Shown here: one piece after another, positions 1-6,180 of the stretch
How the letters are laid out: every line of letters begins with the position of its first letter
How positions within the stretch are numbered: the first letter of the stretch is position 1
Assembly (NCBI GenBank): GCA_003490025.1
Contig: DNJC01000025.1
Span: forward strand, 724 to 9,302
DNA length: 8,579 nt
DNA from: Geobacter sp.
GTDB lineage: Bacteria; Desulfobacterota; Desulfuromonadia; Geobacterales; Geobacteraceae
Direction: 5' to 3'
Position numbers and translations under genes: made by a program
Notes under the pieces: generated by a model
What the model saw: only the letters and a program-made list of their open reading frames with translations
Databases searched by the model: none
Told to the model about the DNA's origin: nothing

Positions 1-669
1 CAGGTTCCCGCCACGTTCTTCGTTTCCACCTCACTGATCGGTTCCGACCGGGAGTTCTGGTGGGACGAGGTGGAAAGGCTGCTCCTCTGCGATCACGGGT
101 TTCCCGAGTTTTTCGAACTCTACCACGATGGCAAGGCAAGGCGGTGGACAACTGCCGATGCGCCGGCTCGTCTGCGGATGTACACCGAACTCCTTCCCCT
201 GCTGCGCGAGGCGCTGCCGGAAATGCGCGATGAGCATTTGGAGCGGCTGCGGGCCTGGGCCGGAGCAGGTTCGCAGGGGCGGGCCAGCCACCGCGTGCTG
301 TCCGTGGACGAATTGCGCAGGCTGGCGGGGAGCCCTGTGGCTACGTTGGGGGCGCATACCCTGAGCCACTCCTCGCTCTCTACGCTCCCCGCCTCGCGCC
401 AGCGCGAGGAAATAATCGGCTCCAAATTGTGGCTGGAAGGGGTCCTGGGACAGGAAGTGAGGGTATTTTCCTACCCCTTCGGCGGCAGGAGAGACTACAC
501 AGCCGAGACCGTTGCCATCTGTCGGGACGCGGGCTTCACCAGGGCCGCCTCCAACTTCCCCGGGCAGTGGCGGTCCAATGCCGATCCTTTCCAGTTGCCG
601 CGCCATCTCGTGCGCAATTGGGATCTCCCCACCTTCAAAGAGCAGTTGTCGCGGTTGTGGATCGCATGA
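1..669 (+). CDS. Polysaccharide deacetylase (NodB-like), 5'-truncated by window edge
   Basis: This is the C-terminal 222 residues of a carbohydrate esterase 4 (NodB homology) protein; the open frame runs to the first base of the window, so the start lies upstream. Family members remove N- or O-acetyl groups from polysaccharides using a metal ion. What is visible: the PATFFV strand at fragment residues 3-8, typical of the segment just after the catalytic TFDDG motif (which would be off the window); the metal-binding H-x-x-x-H motif as HTLSH at 119-123; and YPFG at 158-161, the usual third motif. The roughly 80 residues between the first strand and HTLSH form an insert of the kind common in EPS-cluster deacetylases. 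Its TGA overlaps the ATG of the following glycosyltransferase gene by 4 bases, so the two are probably translationally coupled. It may act on an N-acetylated sugar of the locus polymer or a lipid-linked precursor; the substrate is inferred from context only. Confidence 0.9.
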   Translation, partial: QVPATFFVSTSLIGSDREFWWDEVERLLLCDHGFPEFFELYHDGKARRWTTADAPARLRMYTELLPLLREALPEMRDEHLERLRAWAGAGSQGRASHRVLSVDELRRLAGSPVATLGAHTLSHSSLSTLPASRQREEIIGSKLWLEGVLGQEVRVFSYPFGGRRDYTAETVAICRDAGFTRAASNFPGQWRSNADPFQLPRHLVRNWDLPTFKEQLSRLWIA

Positions 670-1931
670 AAGTCCTACTGCTCAGTTCCACTTACATGAG
701 CGGCGGCGCGGGGCGCGCAGCCGGTCGACTGCACCAGGCTCTCACCGGCATGGATGTCGACGCGCACATGCTGGTGCATAGCAACTCCGGGGAGGCTGGC
801 CCCTCCATACACGGCCCGGCAGGCCTGATCGAGAAGGCGTCAGTTTTTCTCAAGCCAACCCTGGAGGCGCTGCCTCTTTTGCTCTACCCGGACCGCAACC
901 GGCTCATTTTTTCCGCAAACTTCCTCCCGGACCGGATTGCGACCAAGGCCAGTGCTATCGCCCCCGACGTTATCAACCTGCACTGGGTGAACAACGGCCT
1001 TCTCCGGATCGAGACGTTGCCCAAGCTTGCTGCGCCCCTGGTCTGGACCCTGCACGATTCCTGGGCCTTTACCGGAGGCTGCCACATCCCGCTCGACTGC
1101 AGGCGCTATACCGCGTCATGCGGCAGATGCCCGGCGCTCGGCTCGAACTCTGAGCACGACCTGTCACGCTGGACCTGGCGGCGCAAAGCCAAGGCGTGGC
1201 GTGGCGTCCCCATAACCGTGGTCACCCCCAGCCATTGGCTCGCCAGGTGTGCCAAGGACAGCGCTCTGTTCGAGGAGCTAAGGATCGAGGTGATTCCGAA
1301 CGGGCTCGATCTCAACCGCATAGTGGCTGTGGACAAGAAGCTTGCGCGCGATGCCTTCGGGTTGGCTGACGGCAAGAAGTACATCCTCTTCGGTGCCCAT
1401 GACAGCACCATCGACAGGAATAAGGGCTTCCAGTACCTCGCTGCGGCTCTGAAAAAACTTGCAGAAGCGGGTTTGGGGGAGACGTGCGAGGTTGTAGTCT
1501 TTGGTTCCGACACTCCTCATAGCCCCCCGGACCTCGGGTTGCGCACCCGCTACCTCGGTTACTTCCATGACGAGCAGAGGTTGAACCAGCTCTACGCGGC
1601 GGCAGATCTCTTCGTTGCGCCCTCCATGCAGGAGAACCTCCCCTTCACCATCATGGAAGCGATGGCCTCCGGCACCCCCTGCGTCGCCTTTGACGTCGGC
1701 GGGATCCCCGAACTGGTCGACCACAAGGTGAACGGTTTCCTGGCCAAGCCTTTCCAGACAGAATCCCTTGCTGAGGGGATGGCGTGGGTGCTGAAAGGGG
1801 AGGTCGACGCCTACACGCTGTCCAGGGCGTGCCGGGACAAGGTGGAGACGGAGTTCGACATCAAACGCTGCGCGGAAAAGTATCTGAAGCTGTACCAGGA
1901 ACTTGCAAGACCACCGGGTCCAGGTAGGTAG
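666..1931 (+). CDS. GT4-family glycosyltransferase (WcaC-like)
   Basis: A 421-residue GT-B fold retaining glycosyltransferase that would add a sugar from a nucleotide-sugar donor to a growing lipid-linked glycan at the cytoplasmic face of the membrane. The N-terminal Rossmann half opens with MKVLLLSST and a glycine-rich loop GGAGRAAGRL at 13-22. The LHDSWAFTGGC stretch (H130) is followed by cysteines C139, C145, C152 and C155, a pattern seen in the colanic-acid WcaC-like group. The C-terminal donor half carries the EX7E motif (E323 and E331) followed by ASGTPCVAF and GGIPELV. The frame is open further upstream, but ATG 666 is chosen because the protein then begins exactly at the expected first beta strand and overlaps the deacetylase stop by 4 bases. 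The SD upstream is weak (GTGGA), which fits translational coupling. Length is normal for the family. Family assignment is firm; the sugar transferred is unknown. Confidence 0.93.
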   Translation: MKVLLLSSTYMSGGAGRAAGRLHQALTGMDVDAHMLVHSNSGEAGPSIHGPAGLIEKASVFLKPTLEALPLLLYPDRNRLIFSANFLPDRIATKASAIAPDVINLHWVNNGLLRIETLPKLAAPLVWTLHDSWAFTGGCHIPLDCRRYTASCGRCPALGSNSEHDLSRWTWRRKAKAWRGVPITVVTPSHWLARCAKDSALFEELRIEVIPNGLDLNRIVAVDKKLARDAFGLADGKKYILFGAHDSTIDRNKGFQYLAAALKKLAEAGLGETCEVVVFGSDTPHSPPDLGLRTRYLGYFHDEQRLNQLYAAADLFVAPSMQENLPFTIMEAMASGTPCVAFDVGGIPELVDHKVNGFLAKPFQTESLAEGMAWVLKGEVDAYTLSRACRDKVETEFDIKRCAEKYLKLYQELARPPGPGR

Positions 1932-2095
1932 CCGCCACCACTCACACACTGGAGCTTCTTTTGCTTCAGTAAAACCGGTTGCAACTCACTGCTGCAGGCG
2001 TTGGAAGGGGAGGTTTTTAGCTTGTCTTGGGGTCGCTATTCGTCTAACCTGCATCGACTGCCGTCCAACCCTTTTCAATCCAGAGAGCCCGCTCA
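1932..2095. other. Intergenic gap, nothing convincing
   Basis: This 164-base gap separates the GT4 gene from the DPM1-like GT2 gene. I found no sigma-70 pair with acceptable spacing, no sigma-54 -24/-12 motif and no hairpin followed by a T-run. A reading frame does cross the gap (1903-2187), but it overlaps the ends of both flanking genes and its product looks like no protein family. The gap is the only place in the first 4.5 kb where the genes are not close or overlapping, so a promoter or processing site here is possible but unseen. Confidence 0.5.
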
Positions 2096-2779
2096 ATGAG
2101 ATTATCCGTAGTGATACCGGTTTACAACGAGAGGGACACCCTGGTCGCGATCCACGAGGCTGTCAGTGGGGTCGGAGTCGTCTGTGAGATAATACTCGTC
2201 GACGATTGTTCCACGGACGGAAGCAGGGAAATCGCGCAGGGACTTGCAAACGACACGACCCGCGTTGTCCTGCACGATCGCAACATGGGAAAAGGCGCCG
2301 CGCTCAGGAGCGGCTTCCGGCACGCGACCGGCGACATCGTGCTCATCCAGGATGCGGACCTGGAGTACGATCCGCGGCAATATCCAAAACTGATCCAGCC
2401 TATTGTCGAGGGAAAGGCGGATGTCGTGTACGGCTCGCGCTTCGTGTCGGGGGATTATCGCCGGGTGCTTTACTTCTGGCACATGGCGGGAAACAACTTC
2501 CTGACGCTCCTCTCCAACATGCTGACGAACCTGAACCTCTCCGACATGGAAACCTGCTACAAGGCATTCAGAAAGGAAGTTCTGGACAGGATAACCATCG
2601 AGGAAAACCGTTTCGGATTCGAGCCGGAGATAACTGCCAAGATCTCGAAGCTCGATCTGAGGATCTACGAGATCGGCATCTCCTACTCGGGAAGGACTTA
2701 CAAGGAAGGGAAGAAGATAGGGTGGAAAGACGGCTTTTCCGCTCTCCGGTGCATCCTCAAGTACAACCTCTTGAGGTGA
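2096..2779 (+). CDS. DPM1-like GT2 glycosyltransferase (polyprenyl-phosphate sugar synthase type)
   Basis: A 227-residue inverting GT-A glycosyltransferase. Family members transfer a hexose from a GDP- or UDP-sugar to polyprenyl (or dolichyl) phosphate on the cytoplasmic side, making a lipid-phosphate sugar donor for membrane GT-C enzymes. Seen in the sequence: the opening strand LSVVIPVYNE (residues 3-12), the nucleotide-binding D36-D37 in ILVDDCSTDGS, GKGAALRSG at 65-73, the metal-binding D86-A-D88 motif in QDADLEYDP, YGSRF at 112-116, and a C-terminal GRTYKEGKKIGWKDG at 199-213 that is typical of bacterial DPM1-like proteins. There are no C-terminal membrane helices, so it resembles the soluble DPM1 type rather than the two-helix GtrB type. 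ATG 2096 places the first strand at the N-terminus; the upstream AGAGAG is a weak SD about 8 bases away. It is followed by a small membrane-anchored protein gene and a GT-C-like gene, the expected user of its product. Confidence 0.92.
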   Translation: MRLSVVIPVYNERDTLVAIHEAVSGVGVVCEIILVDDCSTDGSREIAQGLANDTTRVVLHDRNMGKGAALRSGFRHATGDIVLIQDADLEYDPRQYPKLIQPIVEGKADVVYGSRFVSGDYRRVLYFWHMAGNNFLTLLSNMLTNLNLSDMETCYKAFRKEVLDRITIEENRFGFEPEITAKISKLDLRIYEIGISYSGRTYKEGKKIGWKDGFSALRCILKYNLLR

Positions 2780-2818
2780 CCTCCGTGTCACCGTGATCGA
2801 TCCTGCTTGCGAGTGTGC

Positions 2819-3202
2819 ATGAACTTTAAGGCCTCTTTGCTGAAAAATTTGTCCGGAGCGCTGCTGATTGCGGCAGTCGCCTTCGCGATCAGCTACGGAT
2901 CCGGTGACCCCGGGACGCTGTTGCTGAGCCTCTCCACGCCCCATAGCGGTGAACGCGAGGTCCTCCCGCCGGAAGCCCTTTTCGTGCTGGATTTCACCAG
3001 GCAGCACGGGGTGAAGTCCGTCACCATGTCGAAGCTCATCTCCGAGAACAGGTTCCTGGCGCAGCCGATAACCGAAAGCATCTATCCGGCGGTGGTGAAG
3101 GATATGGGTGAGCTTTACGTTTTCTCTGCCGCCGAGCCTTTGCCGGCCGGTTGTGCAACCTTGAAAACGCAAAAAGGGATCCGCCTTGCCAGTTGCCGTT
3201 AG
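2819..3202 (+). CDS. Small single-pass membrane protein of unknown function
   Basis: I do not recognise a named family. From ATG 2819 the product is 127 residues: a basic N-terminus (K4, K9), one hydrophobic segment at about 11-27, and then about 100 residues that are probably outside the cytoplasm (positive-inside rule), with only two cysteines (C112 and C126). The soluble part (about 45-127) has a mixed alpha/beta look and faintly recalls the C-terminal extracytoplasmic tails of some GT-C-like proteins; this is an impression, not a detected match. In-frame TTG 2807 and GTG 2813 are alternative starts. ATG is preferred because it gives a short basic end before the helix, although no start has a good SD. 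The 3' end overlaps the next gene by 17 bases, so it is almost certainly co-translated with the GT-C-like protein. A role as an accessory subunit of that enzyme is an inference from position and topology. Confidence 0.75.
   Translation: MNFKASLLKNLSGALLIAAVAFAISYGSGDPGTLLLSLSTPHSGEREVLPPEALFVLDFTRQHGVKSVTMSKLISENRFLAQPITESIYPAVVKDMGELYVFSAAEPLPAGCATLKTQKGIRLASCR
3174..3179 (+). promoter_or_regulatory. Shine-Dalgarno that decides the TTG start at 3186
   Basis: AAGGGA lies inside the end of the small membrane protein gene, with a 6-base spacer to TTG 3186. The next in-frame ATG (3207) is 27 bases away from it and has no SD of its own. This favours the TTG as the start of the GT-C-like gene. 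Confidence 0.6.
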
Positions 3203-4568
3203 TCTCATGCTCCCGTACCTCTTCGGGCTCGGTGTCCTGCTGTCATTTCTTTGCGCAAGCATCATGGACGGAGCGGTTGTAGCGGAGGACACTGACAGGG
3301 GCCAAAGGTTCGCCACCTGTCTCGTCTTTGGTTTGCTGCTGAACCACTCCCTGGCATTACTGCTGTCGGACCTGAAGTCTTCACTGGTTGTGGGATGCTC
3401 CTTGTCGGTTGCAGCCTTAATTGTCCTTGCCGCAGTGCAACGGCGGCGCCTTCGCAAAGTGATCAGCGTCCAGTGGTTGTTCCTGTCCTTCGTGCTCTAC
3501 TTGGCCTGTCTCTACGTCGTGCTCGCCGAACCTCTCGACGGGTGGGACGCCCGGTCCATCTGGTTCTTCCATGGGAAGATGATCTTTTACAACGCCTCGA
3601 TCGACGCCGGCGGAGACTGGACACTTTCTTCCATCGGCTTTTCCCACACTGACTACCCCGAAATGGTCCCCATTCTCGCCGCTCAAATCGCTTCTGTCGC
3701 AGGCTACTGGAACGAGTACCTGCCAAAGATGAGCCTGGTGGCGCTACTTTTCCCGGCTCTTTTGTTGCTTTTTTCGATCTTCGGCGGGAAATCGTGGCAG
3801 ACCGTCTTCATCGCCGTCCCGCTGCTGTTCACCGGGGTATGGCTGAAGAACGGCTACATGGACGGGTACCTCGCACTCTACGGCGGACTGGCCGCCTTCT
3901 ACCTTGGAAGGTGGCTCGACAACGCTAACCGCATGGACCTTGTTTCCGGTGTGCTGGCGACCGGCGTCGTCCTTGATCTGAAGAACGAGGGGATGCTCTA
4001 TGCCCTGATAGTGACGGCGCTGCTATGCTCGTTCCTTCTGTCGAAAAGGATCCGGCACGCGGCTCAACAGAGTGTGAGATTGCGGGAAGACCTGCCGCTC
4101 CTTATTGTTGCACTCTCCGGGTGGGTGCTGTGGGAAAGGAAAAAGCAGCTTTTCCACCTGAAGAACGATCTTCAACTTGGCTTCAGTTCTCTAGAGACGT
4201 TGCTGCACCGCTTATCGGAAGGGTCGCTGGCCTTGATACTCAAATCCCTTTACGTGACATACGATGTTAACCTGAGCCTCGGAATCTTCCTCCTCTCGCT
4301 GGTCTGGAGCGTCAGGAAGGGGAGGCGTCCGGGGAGAGGGGCGCTGTTCTGCGCGCTTGTCGCGATACTCTATTTCGCCGGCATCGTGATGATCTACCTC
4401 GCCACCCCTTTTGACCTGGTTTCCTTTCATCTGCCGACCGGCAACAGGACCATGCTTCCCGTGCACATGCTCCTGCTCGCCGCGTCCCTGTCGCTGTTCC
4501 AACTGAACGGATCGCCTGCCGGTGTCAGCGGCTCTGCGTCAAGAGCTGCGGGGCCGGCGCCATTGTGA
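3186..4568 (+). CDS. Polytopic GT-C-like membrane glycosyltransferase
   Basis: A 460-residue integral membrane protein with roughly ten hydrophobic segments (for example about 7-26, 43-62, 66-84, 97-114, 183-199, 205-220, 270-286, 303-317, 362-376, 386-406). Its layout resembles GT-C glycosyltransferases that use polyprenyl-phosphate sugars at the outer face of the inner membrane. Motif-like residues in the first large loop support this: L117-D118-G119-W120-D121-A122, and H154-T-D156-Y157-P158 before the next helix. Further on are K221-N-G-Y-M-D226 and K266-N-E268, and R421 lies in a late loop (GNRTMLPVH). TTG 3186 is chosen because of the SD at 3174-3179; ATG 3207 is the alternative and would shorten the protein by 7 residues. 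The gene overlaps the small membrane protein gene by 17 bases and follows a DPM1-like GT2, the classical donor-maker. The last 20 residues (Ala/Gly/Ser-rich) look unstructured. The assignment as GT-C is by resemblance; the sugar and acceptor are unknown. Confidence 0.8.
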   Translation: MPVAVSLMLPYLFGLGVLLSFLCASIMDGAVVAEDTDRGQRFATCLVFGLLLNHSLALLLSDLKSSLVVGCSLSVAALIVLAAVQRRRLRKVISVQWLFLSFVLYLACLYVVLAEPLDGWDARSIWFFHGKMIFYNASIDAGGDWTLSSIGFSHTDYPEMVPILAAQIASVAGYWNEYLPKMSLVALLFPALLLLFSIFGGKSWQTVFIAVPLLFTGVWLKNGYMDGYLALYGGLAAFYLGRWLDNANRMDLVSGVLATGVVLDLKNEGMLYALIVTALLCSFLLSKRIRHAAQQSVRLREDLPLLIVALSGWVLWERKKQLFHLKNDLQLGFSSLETLLHRLSEGSLALILKSLYVTYDVNLSLGIFLLSLVWSVRKGRRPGRGALFCALVAILYFAGIVMIYLATPFDLVSFHLPTGNRTMLPVHMLLLAASLSLFQLNGSPAGVSGSASRAAGPAPL

Positions 4569-4627
4569 TGGGGGGGAGACGACTAGCCTCTCTTCGAGAC
4601 GCCTTTGGCGAGTTGGGAACCTAAAGG

Positions 4628-4657
4628 TTGACCGACAGCACCTTCATGGCGTATAGA
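4628..4657 (+). promoter_or_regulatory. Candidate sigma-70-type promoter
   Basis: TTGACC (4628-4633, 5 of 6 to TTGACA) is followed after 18 bases by TATAGA (4652-4657, 4 of 6 to TATAAT). Transcription would start near 4665 and give a leader of about 185 bases before the gene at 4849. The location in the only large gap upstream of the last three genes makes it plausible. Such matches also arise by chance. Confidence 0.4.
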
Positions 4658-4752
4658 TTTCATTGGACCTGCCGCTTCATGTTCGGCAAGCAGCGCCGTT
4701 GTCGCAGTTGGACCGGGGTGTTTGCCGGCCGGGAAGAGAAAAGTGGAGGCGT

Positions 4753-4842
4753 ATGAATAACGATGGGTTGGCTAGTAGATCGACTGCTCAAACCTGGCTG
4801 ACTGTTTTTTTTCGTTTTCACGGGTTCACCCAAAGTAAATGA
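4753..4842 (+). CDS. Possible 29-residue leader ORF
   Basis: ATG 4753 opens a 29-codon frame ending at TGA 4840-4842. A strong GGAGG (4745-4749) precedes it, but the spacer of 3 bases is shorter than usual. The product begins MNNDGLASRS, contains a short hydrophobic/aromatic part (WLTVFFRF), and matches nothing I know. It is in the same frame as the gene at 4849, with only TGA and two codons (GAC CCT) between. It could be a small upstream ORF that couples translation to the next gene, the remnant of a longer N-terminus broken by a nonsense change, or chance. Confidence 0.25.
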   Translation: MNNDGLASRSTAQTWLTVFFRFHGFTQSK

Positions 4843-4848
4843 GACCCT

Positions 4849-6180
4849 ATGCGTACCAAAACCACCTTTCGCAACTACATCTATTCTCTTCTCGCTGCCG
4901 AGATTTCAGCCGTAGCCAAATATGCAGATCGGGTGATCCAGTGGCTACCGACACGAAATGATGATTTCGTCTTGCTGGACATGATCGACAATTCCTCGAA
5001 GACAATTTCGTTGGACCAGAAATTCCCCGACATCTCTCATGAACATGACAGGAAAACCGTCGTTCTGATAAACGGCTCCATAAATCATGATTTCGACATT
5101 CAAGGCCTTCTACTACAGCTGCAACCGCGCCTTTCCCGTAGCTGCAGGGTGGTGATAGTAGCGTACAACCCTTACGTAAGTTTCCTCTACCGTCTGGCAA
5201 ACAAGCTCAACCTGCGACGCGGCGAACTCCCCACGACCTTCGTGACCCGGGTGGATCTGGAAAATCTGGCAAGAATCGCCGGCTTCTCAATAGTAAGGAC
5301 CAGGCTGGCCGCGTACTTCCCCTGGCGGATGTGCGGCTTGGGGGATCTCGTCAACAGGCTGCTGCCATCTGTCCCGCTTGTTAGATGGTTGGGGTTTGCC
5401 TATATCGCCGTTCTTCGACCCGTGCTCCCGGAGACGGAGCTGAAACCTTCCCTGTCATGCGTGGTTCCGGCCCGCAATGAGCGCGGCAATATCGAAAATG
5501 CGGTCAGACGGTTGTCGGGCTTTCCCTGCGACCTGGAGCTGATTTTCGTGGAGGGGCATTCCAGCGACGGCACCTGGGAGGAAATCCTTCGCGTCCAGCA
5601 GAAGTATTCCGAGGTGAACATCAGCTGCTTTCAGCAGACGGGGAAGGGGAAGTCGGATGCGGTGCGGCTTGGGTTCGCAGAGGCAAGAAACGATCTGCTG
5701 ACCATTCTCGATGCCGACCTGACCATGCCTCCGGAAATGCTTTCCAGGTTTTACCACGCTTACTGCGCCGGCCACGGGGATTTCATCAACGGCTCAAGGC
5801 TCGTCTATCCCATGGAAGGCGAAGCGATGCGCTTTCTCAACAGGTTTGGCAACATCTTCTTCGCCAAGGCGCTCAGCTGGGTGCTTGGCGAGAGGATCGG
5901 CGACTCTCTTTGTGGAACCAAGCTGGTGGCTCGTCACGATTACCTGAGAATGGTTGCCTGGCGGCGGGATTTTGGAGACTTCGACCCGTTCGGGGACTTC
6001 GAGCTGCTGTTTCCGGCTGCGGTAATGGGGTTAGGCATTGTGGATGTTCCGATTCGCTACCTGGACCGTACCTATGGCAGCACGAATATCAGCCGGTTCA
6101 GGCACGGGCTCATGTTGCTGCGCATGACCCTTATAGGGCTCTTCAAAATCAAATTAGGTGGACGCATTGGCAGGGCTTGA
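4849..6180 (+). CDS. GT2 glycosyltransferase with degenerate N-terminal methyltransferase-like domain
   Basis: A 443-residue two-part protein. Residues about 200-435 are a GT-A, GT2-family domain: LSCVVPARNE (202-211), FVEGHSSDGTWEE (233-245), TGKGKSDAVRLGF (264-276), the metal-binding D288-A-D290 in LDADLTMPPE, NGSRLVYPMEGEAMR (314-328), and FGDFDPFGDFELL (375-387) followed by DRTYGSTNISRFRHG (406-420). This resembles polyprenyl-phosphate sugar synthases. Residues about 1-190 resemble the second half of the class I methyltransferase domain found fused to such GT2 domains in bifunctional proteins (VVLINGSINHDFDIQGLL at 71-88, then DLENLARIAGF at 136-146). The SAM-binding glycine loop expected near the N-terminus is absent: FVLLDMIDNSS (40-50) stands where a D/E-x-G-x-G-x-G loop would be, and the domain is short. 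So the methyltransferase part is probably non-catalytic. An in-frame TGA at 4840 bars an upstream extension. The SD is weak. The 3' end overlaps the next gene by 23 bases if that gene starts at GTG 6158. Confidence 0.88.
   Translation: MRTKTTFRNYIYSLLAAEISAVAKYADRVIQWLPTRNDDFVLLDMIDNSSKTISLDQKFPDISHEHDRKTVVLINGSINHDFDIQGLLLQLQPRLSRSCRVVIVAYNPYVSFLYRLANKLNLRRGELPTTFVTRVDLENLARIAGFSIVRTRLAAYFPWRMCGLGDLVNRLLPSVPLVRWLGFAYIAVLRPVLPETELKPSLSCVVPARNERGNIENAVRRLSGFPCDLELIFVEGHSSDGTWEEILRVQQKYSEVNISCFQQTGKGKSDAVRLGFAEARNDLLTILDADLTMPPEMLSRFYHAYCAGHGDFINGSRLVYPMEGEAMRFLNRFGNIFFAKALSWVLGERIGDSLCGTKLVARHDYLRMVAWRRDFGDFDPFGDFELLFPAAVMGLGIVDVPIRYLDRTYGSTNISRFRHGLMLLRMTLIGLFKIKLGGRIGRA

Larger units (their letters stand above)
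4569..4848. other. 280-base intergenic leader region
   Basis: This is the longest stretch without a supported gene. It holds a G7 run directly after the preceding stop (4570-4576), a small CGCC-TTT-GGCG hairpin near 4600 with no T-run after it, a candidate promoter at 4628-4657, a GGAGG at 4745-4749, a possible 29-codon ORF (4753-4842) and a T8 run at 4805-4812. No transcription terminator is convincing. Overall it looks like a gene-separating promoter and leader region for the three-gene run that starts at 4849. Confidence 0.55.

Noticed and set aside
31..606. A 191-codon open frame on the - strand opposite the deacetylase
   Set aside because: The + strand frame carries clear deacetylase motifs; the antisense product is Pro/Gly/Arg-rich and unrecognisable.
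1903..2187. A 94-codon + strand frame crossing the gap between the GT4 and GT2 genes
   Set aside because: It overlaps the coding ends of both neighbours in another frame, has no SD, and the product looks random.
2102..3457. A 451-codon open frame on the - strand
   Set aside because: It lies opposite three well-supported + strand genes, the product resembles no protein family, and long antisense frames are common in GC-rich DNA.
4595..4612. CGCC-TTT-GGCG hairpin as a terminator after the first GT-C-like gene
   Set aside because: The stem is only about 4 pairs and no T-run follows.
4790..4815. T8 run as a rho-independent terminator
   Set aside because: No stable GC-rich hairpin could be found directly before the T-run.
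4840..4842. TGA read as selenocysteine to join the short ORF to the gene at 4849
   Set aside because: No SECIS-like hairpin was evident just downstream, and glycosyltransferases of this type are not known selenoproteins.
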